NCBI GenBank assembly: GCA_963995505.1
Contig: OZ023182.1
Coordinates: 12,454,707 to 12,518,706, forward strand
Source: Hypericum androsaemum
Lineage: Eukaryota > Streptophyta > Magnoliopsida > Malpighiales > Hypericaceae
Reading direction: 5' to 3'
DNA length: 64,000 nucleotides
Below are positions 1-10,516 of this stretch, piece by piece. A program made the position numbers and the translations under genes. Positions within the stretch are counted from its first letter, which is position 1, and each line of letters starts with the position of its first letter. A model generated the notes under the pieces. The model worked only from the letters and a program-made list of their open reading frames with translations. It was not told where the DNA came from and ran no database searches.

Positions 1-3000
1 TAGCTTGGAAAGATAAGTCTTTCTTTTGGTAGGGTCTTCGATATCATTAGCCATAGCGAGGAGAAATTCTTGGTCTTGGGTGAGGACGCAGATGGATTTT
101 TCTGAGTCAGACTCAGAAGAGGAGTGGATGAGCTCATCAAGTTGTTCAGATTCTTCAGTGACAGAGCTGGAATAAGAATCAGAATCGTTGATCATGAGGG
201 CAGAGATCTGGGCAAGGAGGTCGGGGGTCAGATCTAAGGCGTGAAGTCTTTTGTTCAAACGGCAATATCTAGCAATATGACCTTTATGGCCACATTTGTG
301 ACAGACAGTGTCTTTGAAACGATCATCATTTTTAAAAGAAGACTTTTTGGAAGAATGTATGAAAGGTCGTTTGTCATGCTTGTGATTGGACTTGGAAGTG
401 GGACGATAGGATTTGTCACGATAAGATTTATCATAACGTTTAGATTTGTGTTTATGATGGTAGGGTTTTGGGGAGGAAATGGGACAATGGCAGTCCTTGG
501 AATTTTGAGGGGTACGAGAAATATCGAATTGTTGACAGAAGGATCCAAGTTCCTGTTTGGTCTATCTCAATTCTTTCTTGATGTTCTTCTGGAGCTTTAG
601 ATCTTGGCAGATCTGTAATCCTTGCTGTTGGGTGATACTGATGAGTTCACCGTAGGTGAGGGCAGAATAATTGATAGGGGTTCCGTGGGTGGTTTTGAGA
701 AATCGTCTGACTTTTTTACCAAGCATGAAAGGGAGACCATCGATAAGCTTTTCTTTCCAAAAAGGTTGATTAGAATCCTCGCAAAGCATGACGCGTGTGA
801 GGAAGGTGTTCTTGTAATTTTGGAAGTCACTGAGTTTGTGGCATTTGAGATTTGAAAGCAGTTCGGCATTTTTGTCTTTGAGGTGGGAAGAATCACCTAT
901 GAAATGAAGAGAAATGGCAAAGATGAGGGAAGAAACAACATCTTGTACGGAATGACCTTCAGGTGTTAAGATAGGGCTGTTGGCTTCATCATGTTGAAGG
1001 GTGTTGAGTATTTCTTACCGTTGCTCTTCCGTGAGGTAGAAATCCCACCAAACTTTGAGTTGGCCAGAGAATCCAGAAATAAGGATCTCAGCAATAGATT
1101 TGTCGGAAATGTCCGTTTGTGTCTTGTAAGCATTGGCTGCCATGGTCATTTGTTGTAAGAGAGACAGAATATTGTACTATGTCATGGCATCAATATTCCA
1201 TTCGTATATGGAATTGGAATTGAATTTGGCTTGGTTGAGGATACTGGGCTTTTGTTCGAGAGCCATATCCGGGCCAGGGACAGGATTCGAAGAGAAGGAC
1301 CTTTGGGGTCCATGAATATGGTTTAGAATGGGATGGAGAGAGGAGGATGATCTGATAGACTCAGAATCTAAATCCTGATCAAGAGTGTGGATGGCGTTCG
1401 AGTTTAGAGAAGGGGTATCGGCAGCAATAAGGGGGGAGGAAGGAGAGACGTCAATGCTGGAGATCTGGCGTCGAAGGATATCAGCAAAATCCCAATTTTT
1501 GTGGATCTGGAGGATACTTGTTTGTGAAACTTGGAAGGGTTTAAAGATAGGTTGTTGAATAGTCGAAATAGGAGTCGAAGAGGAAGACGGGTATGAAGAT
1601 GAAGGTAGTTGACCTTCGATGCGTTCAAGCTGTTTACCAATCGTACTGAGATGGGTATTACAAAAATTATTCTGGGCAATGATACGCCTAGAATTTTGTA
1701 AAACATCATCAGTGGCAGTCTTATAAGGAGCTGCTTCAATGGGGTGATCAGCGATGTTGAGATTGATCTGCCTTAATGGCGGATGGGGGGAGGAAATGGT
1801 CTCACCAGCAGTGGTTTCCTATTGATTTTGGTGGATTCTGGATCGGGTAATAGGGTTTGTCGTTTTGGTGAAGGAATTATAGGAGTCAATCATCTCTTGA
1901 ATACAAGTAGGCATGAGAAATTGTTCAAACCAGTCAAAAAATAAGACCTGGGTTCGATATTCCTCAAGAAACTCGTAATAAGAGGTTTGAGTCTGATCGC
2001 GTTCAGGTTTACAGAAATTTCTAAAAATCCATTTGACTTTGGCTTTGTTGTGGGGAGCATTGAAATCAGACCGGAGAAAGTCCTTATCAATTTGGAAGGG
2101 AATTTCTAGAACGTTAAGCTCGTTATGGAATTGTTGGTTCTAAGTTACCTGTGAAGGAGTGGGGGAAGAAGGAAGGGATTCTTCTTCAGTAGGAGCTTTT
2201 GGATGGGTATAAATGGGATGGGGAATCTGAGATCGATAGTTGACATGTTGTAAGGCGGGGTTTGGAAGATCAGACGTGGAAAATCTGGGCTTGTCAGGGA
2301 GATGTATGACTGGCGGTGGACGATTAGGAGTTCCTATTTGTGAAACTCTTCCAAGGTTTTGGAACGAAGAGGACATACTCTCGCTACGAGATAGGGAAGG
2401 GTTCCCTGCAAATCTCAAGCTAGAGGGACGATTGAAAGTAATACCAACAGTACCACCAGAATAACGATTGATGCGTGAAACATCATTGCTAGGTTGGGGT
2501 TCAATTGGTTTGGTCTCAGAGTGATCCATGTCCTCTAAGATCCATTCGTCGGGAAGGGTAACATCCCTCCATTGGATAGCTTTAGGTGTGACGGTATTGG
2601 CGCGTGTGAAATCAGTTTGCAATAAAATGGTTTGGCCTTTGGTGGATTGAAAACGATGCTTTGTTGCAAACGCAGAAATCATGGCTTTATAATGGACTTT
2701 AAAACTCAAGGAAATATTCACGGTACCATGCATGAGAGCGTAATTAAAAGTTTTCAATTGGAGAGTTAGAGCATGAAGAATGTTAGGATCACGTAAAGAT
2801 AAGGTGAGATTGGGATGGCAATCAAAAGATAAAGGGCCACCGGCGAGACTGGACTCGACAGAGCTCATAAGGGAGTCTTTAAAACGGAGATGTCTTGCAT
2901 CTCTTAAGATAGCAAGGATAGATGCGTCAAGACCGGCAATAGTCAGGGGTATAATACCAACCTGGACTAGACCAATATGAATGAAGTTGAAACCTTTTTT

Positions 3001-3289
3001 GCTATGACTTTGAAGAGAATCTTTGGACAATAGTTGAAAAGTTTCGATGGGTTTGGAAACCGACATAGAATGCTCTTCTTGTTTGATAACATAATCATGC
3101 CTTAAAAATGGGTTTTTTGAAACGTGATAAATGTCATGCTTTGAAATCTTTGGTAGTTTCCAGTTATCAATGCAACCTTTAAAATCTTCAATGATCAGTT
3201 CATTACTATTTATACGGCTTTGTGCGTTACTGGGCTCAGCCAGTTCATGAGCAGATGAGATGCATGAAGCATTATTGCAAGAAAACGGA
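1..3289 (-). pseudogene. EPRV copy A: ORF1 polyprotein remnant (movement protein and coat protein part)
   Basis: The minus strand reads from the N-terminal movement protein near 3289 through the coat-protein region and CCHC knuckle (about 245-300) and runs off the window before the protease. The longest undisturbed stretch is 308 codons (3066-2140), covering the 30K-type movement protein core. It is broken by in-frame stops at 2140-2142 (Glu codon to TAG), 1819-1821 (Trp to TAG) and 1015-1017 (Gln to TAA), judged against copies D and E. The ORF1 start codons are missing: homology stops at 3289 just inside the coding region and the DNA jumps into a leader fragment. Shared changes link it to copy B. 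It is a dead fragment of an endogenous caulimovirid. Confidence 0.9.
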
Positions 3290-3616
3290 CTACAGTGAAA
3301 ATGACTTTGCTACAGTAACTCACTTGTTTCAACATCCCAACAAGGCGTGAAGTAATAGGACCTCCTCTCCCAATATAAGGAGGAGCCCTCAATTGTTAAC
3401 ATCAGAGTGTGATTTCGTTGGAAAATAGAAGCCGTGAAATGATGCTGGTATGATCAAGTATGAGGATCAAGGGCTTCTATTCTCTACGGATTTTTCTTTA
3501 AACGATCATGCAGTGGTTTGATGATGCGATGAATGTTGGAGAAAAATTCAAAAACATAATTGAGTGAACCTAAAAAATGTATTTCTCCTTATATTTATGT
3601 TAGGTTCCGCCGCACC
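3290..3616. other. Rearranged junction of viral fragments between copies A and B
   Basis: This stretch is a patchwork. A short leader piece on minus (3290-3323) is followed by a promoter/TATA piece on plus (about 3352-3423, TATA changed to CAATATAAGG). Next come a transcript-start piece on minus (about 3450-3490), an RT/RNase H connection piece on minus (about 3490-3577), and the GCCGCACC sequence that normally precedes the primer-binding site. No piece is longer than about 90 bp and orientations alternate. It separates the diverging copies A and B. Confidence 0.8.
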
Positions 3617-4775
3617 TCCCTCTAGCTTGAGATTTGTAGGGAACCCTTCCCTATCTCGTAGCGAGAGTATGTCCTCTTCGTTCCAAAACCTTGGAAGAGT
3701 TTCACAAATAGGAACTCCTAATCGTCCACCGCCTGTCATACATCTCCCTGACAAGCCCAGATTTTCCACGTCTGATCTTCCAAACTTGCCTTACAACATG
3801 TCAACTATCGATCTCAGATTCCCCATCCCATTTATACCCATCCAAAAGCTCCTATTGAAGAAGAATCCCTTCCTTCTTCCCCCACTCCTTCACAGGTAAC
3901 TGAGAACCAACAATTCCATAACGAGCTTAACGTTCTAGAAATTCCCTTCCAAATTGATAAGGACTTTCTCCGGTCTGATTTCAATGCTCCCCACAACAAA
4001 GCCAAAGTCAAATGGTTTTTCAGAAATTTCTGTAAACCTGAACGCGATCAGACTCAAACCTCTTATTACGAGTTTCTTGAGGAATATCGAACCCAGGTCT
4101 TATTTTTTGACTGGTTTGAACAATTTCTCATGCCTACTTGTATTCAAGAGATGATTGACTCCTATAATTCCTTCACCAAAACGACAAACCCTATTACCCG
4201 ATCCAGACGCCACCAAAATCAATGGGAAACCACTGCTGGTGAGACCATTTCCTCCCCCCATCCGCCATTAAGGCAGATCAATCTCAACATCGCTGATAAC
4301 CCCATTGAAGCAGCTCCTTATAAGACTGCCACTGATGATGTTTTACAAAATTCTAGGCGTATCATTGCCCAGAATAATTTTTGTAATACCCATCTCAGTA
4401 CGATTGGTAAACAGCTTGAACGCATCGAAGGTCAACTACCTTCATCTTCACACCCGTCTTCCTCTTCGACTCCTATTTTGACTATTCAACAACCATCTTT
4501 AAACCCTTCCAAGTTTCACAAACACTTTCCGCCAGATCCACAAAAATCGGGATTTTGCTGATATCCTTCGACACCAGATCTCCAGCATTGAAGTCTCTCC
4601 TTCCTCCCCCCTTATTGCTGCCAATACCCCTTCTCTAAACTCGAACGCCATCCACACTCTTGATCAGGATTCAGATTCTGAGTCTATCAGATCATCCTCC
4701 TCTCTCCATCCCATTCTAAACCATATTCATGAACCCCAAAGGTCCTTCTCTTCGACTCCTGTCCCTGGCCCGGAT
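3617..4775 (+). pseudogene. EPRV copy B: broken 5' part of ORF1 (end of movement protein to coat protein linker)
   Basis: Homology to ORF1 begins abruptly at about residue 307 of the copy E polyprotein (SSLRF). Two one-base deletions relative to the other copies disturb the frame, one near 3785 (tract before TTACAACATG) and one near 4495 (CAACC-ATC). Between them the proline- and serine-rich linker and the conserved Trp/Phe-rich block near 4010-4130 are recognisable. This part cannot be translated together with the long ORF that follows. Confidence 0.85.
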
Positions 4776-7700
4776 ATGGCTCTCGAACAAAAGCTCAGTA
4801 TCCTCAACCAAGCCAACTTCAATTCCAATTCCATATACGAATGGAATATTGATGCCATAACAGAGTACAATATTCTGTCTCTCTTACAACAAATGACCAT
4901 GGCAGCCAATGCTTACAAGATACAAACGGATATTTCCGACAAATCTATTGCTGAGATCCTTATTTCTGGATTCTCTGGCCAACTCAAAGGTTGGTGGGAT
5001 TTCTACCTCACGGAAGAGCAACGGCTAGAAATACTCAACAGCCTTCAACATGATGAAGCCAACAGCCCTATCTTAACACCTGAAGGTCATTCCGTACAAG
5101 ATGCTGTTTCTTCCCTCTTCTTTGCCATTTCTCTTCATTTCATAGGTGATTCTTCCCACCTCAAAGACAAAAATGCCGAACTGCTTTCAAATCTCAAATG
5201 CCACAAACTCAGTGACTTCCAAAATTACAAGAACACCTTCTTCACACGCGTCATGCTTCGCGAGGATTCTAATCAACCTTTTTGGAAAGAAAAGCTTATC
5301 GATGGTCTCCCTTTTATGCTTGGTGAAAAAGTCAGACAATTTCTCAAAACCACCCACGAAACCCCTATCAATTATTCTGCCCTCACCTACGGTGAATTCA
5401 TCAGTATCACCCAACAGCAAGGATTACAGATCTGCCAAGATCTAAAGCTCCAGAAGAACATCAAGAAAGAATTGAGACAGACCAAACAGGAACTTGGATC
5501 CTTCTGTCAACAATTCGATATTTCTCGTACCCCTCAAAATTCCAAGGACTGCCATTGTCCCATTTCCTCCCCAAAACCCTACCATCATAAACACAAATCT
5601 AAACGTTATGATAAATCTTATCGTGACAAATCCTATCGTCCCACTTCCAAGTCCAATCACAAGCATGACAAACGACCTTTCATACATTCTTCCAAAAAGT
5701 CTTCTTTTAAAAATGATGATCGTTTCAAAGACACTGTCTGTCACAAATGTGGCCATAAAGGTCATATTGCTAGATATTGCCGTTTGAACAAAAGACTTCA
5801 CGCCTTAGATCTGACCCCCGACCTCCTTGCCCAGATCTCTGCCCTCATGATCAACGATTCTGATTCTTATTCCAGCTCTGTCACAGAAGAATCTGAACAA
5901 CTTGATGAGCTCATCCACTCCTCTTCTGAGTCTGACTCAGAAAAATCCATCTGCGTCCTCACCCAAGACCAAGAATTTCTCCTCGCTATGGCTAATGATA
6001 TCGAAGACCCTACCAAAAGAAAGACTTATCTTTCCAAGCTACTCAACTCCATTGACGTTTCTACCTCTGTAACTGTCCCACCTAAGGCTTACGATCTTAC
6101 CAAAATCCTTCATACAAAGCAAACCCAAAAGTCTTCCCTTCCTTCCATTCCCACATTACAATCAGAAATCAAGATTATCAAGAAAGAACTTAAAGACCTA
6201 CGAAGACAACAACTTGAAACACATTCTATTGTCCAAAACTTCCTATCAAAAACCCCTGTCAACAACAATGATGATTCCAGTGATTCTGAGTCTAGTCATC
6301 CTACTGAACCTACTCCTCAACCTAACGAATTCCTTAATGCTCTAAAGCGTGTCACTTCACGTAAATACCTGATCAATATCACCTTATATTTTTCTGATAC
6401 TTTTCAGTTGGATACCATTGCTTTATTTGACACTGGTGCTGATCTTAACTGCATTAAGGATGGCCTTGTCCCCAAACGTTTCTTAGATCACACTAAAGAA
6501 AAGCTTTCTGCAGCCAATAACTCCAAAATGCTTATCACTCAAAAAACTGATGCCTTCGTCAGCAACAATGATACCAAAATTAAAACCACCTTCTTACTTG
6601 TCTCCAATATGAATCACACTGTCATTATTGGAACGCCTTTCATCAACCTCATTACTCCTTATAATGTTAATCACGATGGTATCTCTTTCAAAATAAAGAC
6701 CCCCAGTTCCAAAAAAATTATTTTCCCATTTCTACAAAAACCAAACACACGCAGATTGCATCTTCTTAACTCTCTTATTTCTTCAAAAGAGCATGATTTA
6801 CATGATACTAAAAACTCTATTCATTTTCAACGTATTTCTCAACAATTGCTTGATCCTTCTACCCAACGCAATATTGATATTTTTAAAACTAAGCTCCTTA
6901 ACGAGCTTTGTTCTGATCTTCCTAATGCTTTCTGGCTTCGAAAAAAGTATGTTATCACTCTTCCTTATGATTCCCAATTTTCAGAAAGACAAATCCCCAC
7001 AAAAGCCCGTCCCATTCAAATGAATTCCGACATGATTGCTTTATGCGAAAAAGAGATCCACGATTTAGAGCAAAAGGGTTTGATCTCTAAATCCAAATCC
7101 CCTTGGAGCTGTGCTACTTTTTATGTCATGAAAAACTCCGAGATCGAACGTGGAGTTCCACGTCTTGTGATCAATTACAAGCCTTTGAACAACGTCTTAA
7201 AATGGATTCGCTATCCAATCCCAAACAAAAAAGATCTTTTAAATCGCCTTCATGATTCTTTCATTTTTTCAAAGTTTGATATGAAATCTGGTTTCTGGCA
7301 GATCCAGATCCACCCCAAAGATCGTTACAAAATAGCTTTTACTGTCCTCTTTGGCCAGTATGAATGGAATGTAATGCCCTTTGGTTTGAAAAATGCCCCA
7401 AGTGAATTTCAAAAAATCATGAATGAAATTTTCAATCCATTCTCCTCTTTTTGTATCGTCTATATTGATGATGTCCTAATATTTTCCAAAACAATTGACC
7501 AGCATTTTAAACATCTCAACACCTTCTTTGATGTTGTAAAGAAAAATGGTCTGGTTTTGTCCCAGTCCAAAATTGTCCTTTTCCAAACAAAAATACGTTT
7601 TCTTGGCCACTTTATCAGCCAAGGGACTATCACCCCCATCGACCGATCGATTACATTTGCTTCAAAATTCCCTGATGAACTTATTGAAAAAACCCAACTT

Positions 7701-8282
7701 CAACGTTTTTTAGGTTCACTCAATTATGTTTTTGAATTTTTCCCCAACATTCATCGCATCATCAAACCACTGCATGATCGTTTAAAGAAAAATCCATGCC
7801 CATGGACTCATGAGCATACACGCATTGTTCAACGCATCAAAAAACAAATTCAGCATATACCATGTTTGCATTTGGCTGACCCATCTGCATTCAAAATTGT
7901 TGAAACCGATGCTTCTGATATCGGTTATGGTGGCATCTTAAAGCAACAGCAAGGCAAACATGAGCATAGCATCGCATTTACCTCTGCTCATTGGAATGAC
8001 ACCCAGCTCAAATATCCTACTATTAAAAAAGAGATTTTGAGTATTGTTCTATGTATTACTAAATTTCAAAGCGATCTTTTAAATCAAAAATTCTTATTAC
8101 GTATTGACGCCCAAGCTGCAAAAGAAATTTTGCAAAAAGATGTTCAAAACATAGCCTCAAAGCATATCTTTGCCCGCTGGCAAGCTATTTTGAGTATTTT
8201 TGATTTTGATATTGTCTATATTAAAGGAGAAAGCAATTCCCTTCCCGATTTCCTAACCCGTGAGTTTTTAACTAATAGGTAG
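4776..8282 (+). CDS. EPRV copy B: ORF1 C-terminal 1168 codons (coat, protease, reverse transcriptase, RNase H)
   Basis: A continuous 1168-codon frame on plus, starting at the first Met after the upstream breaks. It carries the coat-protein core (about residues 1-230), a basic Lys/His-rich stretch, one CCHC knuckle (CHKCGHKGHIARYC, near 5738-5782), Asp/Ser-rich segments, an aspartic protease site DTGA (near 6430), a reverse transcriptase with FDMKSGF and YIDD (near 7460) and an RNase H domain (VETDAS near 7900). In family members these make a capsid/replicase polyprotein cut by its own protease. The start used here is not the viral one, so this is a pseudogene piece with long-open coding, not an expressed gene. 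It ends with TAG two bases before the ORF2 ATG. Confidence 0.85.
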   Translation: MALEQKLSILNQANFNSNSIYEWNIDAITEYNILSLLQQMTMAANAYKIQTDISDKSIAEILISGFSGQLKGWWDFYLTEEQRLEILNSLQHDEANSPILTPEGHSVQDAVSSLFFAISLHFIGDSSHLKDKNAELLSNLKCHKLSDFQNYKNTFFTRVMLREDSNQPFWKEKLIDGLPFMLGEKVRQFLKTTHETPINYSALTYGEFISITQQQGLQICQDLKLQKNIKKELRQTKQELGSFCQQFDISRTPQNSKDCHCPISSPKPYHHKHKSKRYDKSYRDKSYRPTSKSNHKHDKRPFIHSSKKSSFKNDDRFKDTVCHKCGHKGHIARYCRLNKRLHALDLTPDLLAQISALMINDSDSYSSSVTEESEQLDELIHSSSESDSEKSICVLTQDQEFLLAMANDIEDPTKRKTYLSKLLNSIDVSTSVTVPPKAYDLTKILHTKQTQKSSLPSIPTLQSEIKIIKKELKDLRRQQLETHSIVQNFLSKTPVNNNDDSSDSESSHPTEPTPQPNEFLNALKRVTSRKYLINITLYFSDTFQLDTIALFDTGADLNCIKDGLVPKRFLDHTKEKLSAANNSKMLITQKTDAFVSNNDTKIKTTFLLVSNMNHTVIIGTPFINLITPYNVNHDGISFKIKTPSSKKIIFPFLQKPNTRRLHLLNSLISSKEHDLHDTKNSIHFQRISQQLLDPSTQRNIDIFKTKLLNELCSDLPNAFWLRKKYVITLPYDSQFSERQIPTKARPIQMNSDMIALCEKEIHDLEQKGLISKSKSPWSCATFYVMKNSEIERGVPRLVINYKPLNNVLKWIRYPIPNKKDLLNRLHDSFIFSKFDMKSGFWQIQIHPKDRYKIAFTVLFGQYEWNVMPFGLKNAPSEFQKIMNEIFNPFSSFCIVYIDDVLIFSKTIDQHFKHLNTFFDVVKKNGLVLSQSKIVLFQTKIRFLGHFISQGTITPIDRSITFASKFPDELIEKTQLQRFLGSLNYVFEFFPNIHRIIKPLHDRLKKNPCPWTHEHTRIVQRIKKQIQHIPCLHLADPSAFKIVETDASDIGYGGILKQQQGKHEHSIAFTSAHWNDTQLKYPTIKKEILSIVLCITKFQSDLLNQKFLLRIDAQAAKEILQKDVQNIASKHIFARWQAILSIFDFDIVYIKGESNSLPDFLTREFLTNR

Positions 8283-8284
8283 CC

Positions 8285-9600
8285 ATGCCTCCAAAGCCCT
8301 CCTCCGGAGAAGCTAAGGCAAAGTCCGTTGCAACAAAGTCTATTGTCCCTGCCCGAACCTGGGCATCTATTGCTGAAGCTAAAGATGATTTTAAAGCTCC
8401 CTGTAACGTCCAAAAATGGTTGAATGAATTTCAACATAATCCGGTCTACCCGCCCGAACTTGTCGAAGTTTTCCAACGCCTATCCCAAAACTCTCAAGCT
8501 TTAATGCCGACACCCTCCCCAAAAATCTCAAAGCAAAGCACTACCCATATCATTTCCCAGCCCTCCCAATCTCTCACCCCAAACCGAACCAAAGCCGTTT
8601 ACACCCATAAAACCCAGACACAGTCTCTTCTCTTTGTTGAAAGAGATCATCACCAGAATGACCCCACAATAGCAGCCGCCCGAATTTTCCCACCCGGTCA
8701 GCACATGGTCCCCGCCGATATTGCCAAACCAATAGCCTATTACACTGCCATCCTTGAGCACACAGAATCCATCACCATAAAACATTTCTACACGCCCCCT
8801 GACACCTCAACCCCTGCCTACTCAACCTGCCAAATCATGCAGATTTTACATCCGTCGCAGTGGGGCCAACCTTTGCACAAGCCAAAGCACCTACCCCTCA
8901 CCCCGACTACTACCCATAGTACTCTTTATTGCTATTGGGATTACCATCAAGCCTGGTTCAACGCCTTCCTCAACCAAAACTCAAAGTTCACACACACTTG
9001 GCTGTTCTTTTTCCTCCAGCCTTTCGATTGTGCTCATATTCCATTTTGGTTCCTAACCTGGTGGAGTTGTTATGGTTGCACTCCATCCATCCTTACTGAG
9101 GATGTCTTGGGTTGTTACAACCTTTTCAAAGGAAAATATTGCCCCCCCAAAATGAAAAACCTTTCGGACCTCTGGTATTGTTCTGTATGAAATTCTATCT
9201 GCCATGGGTGTGCACCTGGCATTATGAATTCCAAACCTATGATGCCACGAACAATGTCAATCTACTTGTTCGCCGCTTCAAAATCAAATGGTGGACTGCC
9301 TTCCGTGCAGATTTAAAACTAACGACCACCATTGTCCTCAATTGGTTTAAAGCTGCCGATCCTGCCCAAATTAATGCCACTGCCTCAACATCACAAACAC
9401 AATTTCTGGCTCACAAGGCCAAGATTCAAGCTTTGTTGGCCTCGGCCGGCAATGAGAAAGAATATTTTGCCATCATGCAAAAAATGGCTAAAAATAATTC
9501 CAACGCTTCCTCTTCACCTTATGAAGAAGACGAAGAAGAAGAAGAACCGTACATCTCCCTCAGTGAAGATGATGGTGCTGGTTTTGATGGATTACCATAA
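8285..9600 (+). pseudogene. EPRV copy B: ORF2 (unknown function), frameshifted
   Basis: It starts at ATG two bases after the ORF1 stop (TAGCCATG). The first part (MPPKPSS..., to 9190) is open for 301 codons. The second part (Trp-rich HYEFQTYDATNN, WWTAF) is open in another frame to 9600. The switch falls at a seven-C tract near 9142-9148. The C-terminus is very acidic (EEDEEEEEPY) and ends GFDGLP. I recognise no domain; florendoviruses carry an uncharacterised second ORF in this place, so the identification is by position. The same frame conflict occurs at the C tract in copies C and F. Confidence 0.75.
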
Positions 9601-9790
9601 ACCCATCCCACAACGGCATCAACGACTTTCAACCGCAACGGCATCAACGATTTTCAACCGCAACGGCGTCAACGACTTTCAACAGAATTATCAAAATGGT
9701 GGACCCCAGCCACCGAAAGTCAATAGAATTATCAAAATGGTGGACCCCAGCCACCGAAAGTAACTGACAACGCACCAAAGCCACCGAAAG
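9601..9790 (+). repeat. Repeat block upstream of viral promoter, copy B
   Basis: Three near-copies of a roughly 22-bp unit containing CAACGGCATCAACGACTTTC are followed by two copies of a roughly 40-bp unit containing GGTGGACCCCAGCCACC, and then CACCAAAGCCACCGAAAGC. The blocks lie just upstream of the TATA box, where caulimovirids keep enhancer elements. Copy C has an extra block, so copy number varies. An enhancer role is inference. Confidence 0.65.
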
Positions 9791-9846
9791 CAGAGATTCC
9801 TTCTGCCCCTTATTGACCACTATTGTGTAATAGGACCTCCTCTCCC

Positions 9847-9853
9847 TATATAA
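9847..9853 (+). promoter_or_regulatory. TATA box of pararetroviral pregenomic promoter, copy B
   Basis: TATATAA lies between CTCCTC and GGAGGAG and is conserved in copies C, E and F and in the 16.9-kb fragment. It sits after ORF2 and before the AATAAA/primer-binding-site region, where the terminally redundant pregenomic RNA of caulimovirids starts. Confidence 0.7.
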
Positions 9854-10070
9854 GGAGGAGCCCTCTATTGTTAACATCAGAGTGTGATTTCGTTGGAAAA
9901 ACCCGTAGAGAATAGAAGCCCTTGATCATCATACTTGATCATACCTGCTCTTCCCCTCTGTGATTGTAATCCCTCTATCCCTCTCTTTAAAGTCTATCTC
10001 CGTATTTAGTCTTAAAAACTATATTATTATTATTGTACTAAAGTTTATTTATGTTTATCAAGTTTATATT

Positions 10071-10076
10071 AATAAA
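10071..10076 (+). terminator. Poly(A) signal AATAAA in non-coding region, copy B
   Basis: AATAAA lies about 220 bp downstream of the TATA box and about 40 bp before the primer-binding site. In caulimovirids the polyadenylation signal is passed over on the first round and used on the second. The sequence is conserved in the other copies. Confidence 0.55.
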
Positions 10077-10112
10077 TTTTATATTTATATAATCCTGTTC
10101 CGCCGCACCCTC

Positions 10113-10124
10113 TAGTATCAGAGC
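10113..10124 (+). promoter_or_regulatory. Primer-binding site (initiator tRNA-Met), copy B/C boundary
   Basis: TAGTATCAGAGC matches the 12-nt tRNA-Met complement TGGTATCAGAGC except for one G-to-A change. It marks position 1 of the viral map, and here it joins the 3' end of copy B to the leader of copy C. Confidence 0.8.
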
Positions 10125-10426
10125 CACTATTTGCATATCGTTCGAACGTACCTTCGATAGAACTTTTTAGAAGTGCCTCCATTTGGGCTCTCCAGGGTTA
10201 GAACTCCTTGGTGCTTCGCAAACAAAAGTATCTATCAAGGTAGAACTCCTGTTTGTGCATCTTTCTTGCCTTCATTCACCAACTTACTATTTATAGGAAT
10301 AGTGAGTTACTGTAGCAAAGTCATTTTCACTGTAGCAGTTTAGTGCATTTTGCATTCATTATAGAACCGCCTTCATGGCTGGCTAAGGTTGCATCTGCAT
10401 CTGTTAAGAGTTTGGTTAGACCATGC

Positions 10427-10516
10427 ATGGTAGCAGGCAGTAAGTCCCGAAGCGAGGCAGTTAGACCATTGGCTTTGTGCTGGTATATTCTCTTTGCATC
10501 TGTATATTGCATCTAA
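10427..10516 (+). CDS. Leader short ORF (29 codons) overlapping the ORF1 start, copy C
   Basis: ATG at 10,427 opens 29 codons ending in TAA at 10,514-10,516. The last A of TAA is the A of the ORF1 ATG (TAATG). The same short ORF and overlap are present in copies D (22,644-22,555) and E (31,369-31,280). Two shorter ORFs precede or overlap it (10,375-10,386 and 10,423-10,443). Caulimovirid leaders typically contain such short ORFs. Whether a peptide is made is unknown; the arrangement suggests reinitiation control. Confidence 0.5.
   Translation: MVAGSKSRSEAVRPLALCWYILFASVYCI

Larger units (their letters stand above)
3617..10112 (+). mobile_element. Endogenous pararetrovirus copy B (Caulimoviridae, florendovirus-like)
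   Basis: This copy lacks its 5' end (leader and most of the movement protein). It contains the rest of ORF1, ORF2 and the non-coding region up to the conserved CCGCACCCTCT that precedes the primer-binding site at 10,113. Assignment to Caulimoviridae rests on the order coat protein, CCHC, DTGA protease, YIDD reverse transcriptase, RNase H in one frame without integrase or LTRs. It continues directly into copy C, so the two are head to tail. Confidence 0.9.

Noticed and set aside
241..855. Plus-strand frames of 119 and 77 codons opposite the coat protein, repeated in every copy
   Set aside because: They recur only because the antisense coat-protein sequence recurs; they have no start context or domain and are shadows of ORF1.
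9332..9763. 143-codon basic frame overlapping the end of ORF2
   Set aside because: Shadow of the acidic ORF2 tail; it runs into the non-coding repeats and is not kept in all copies.
9601..9790. Promoter-proximal viral repeats as a CRISPR-like array
   Set aside because: Units are adjacent and imperfect without unique spacers; the position fits a viral enhancer.
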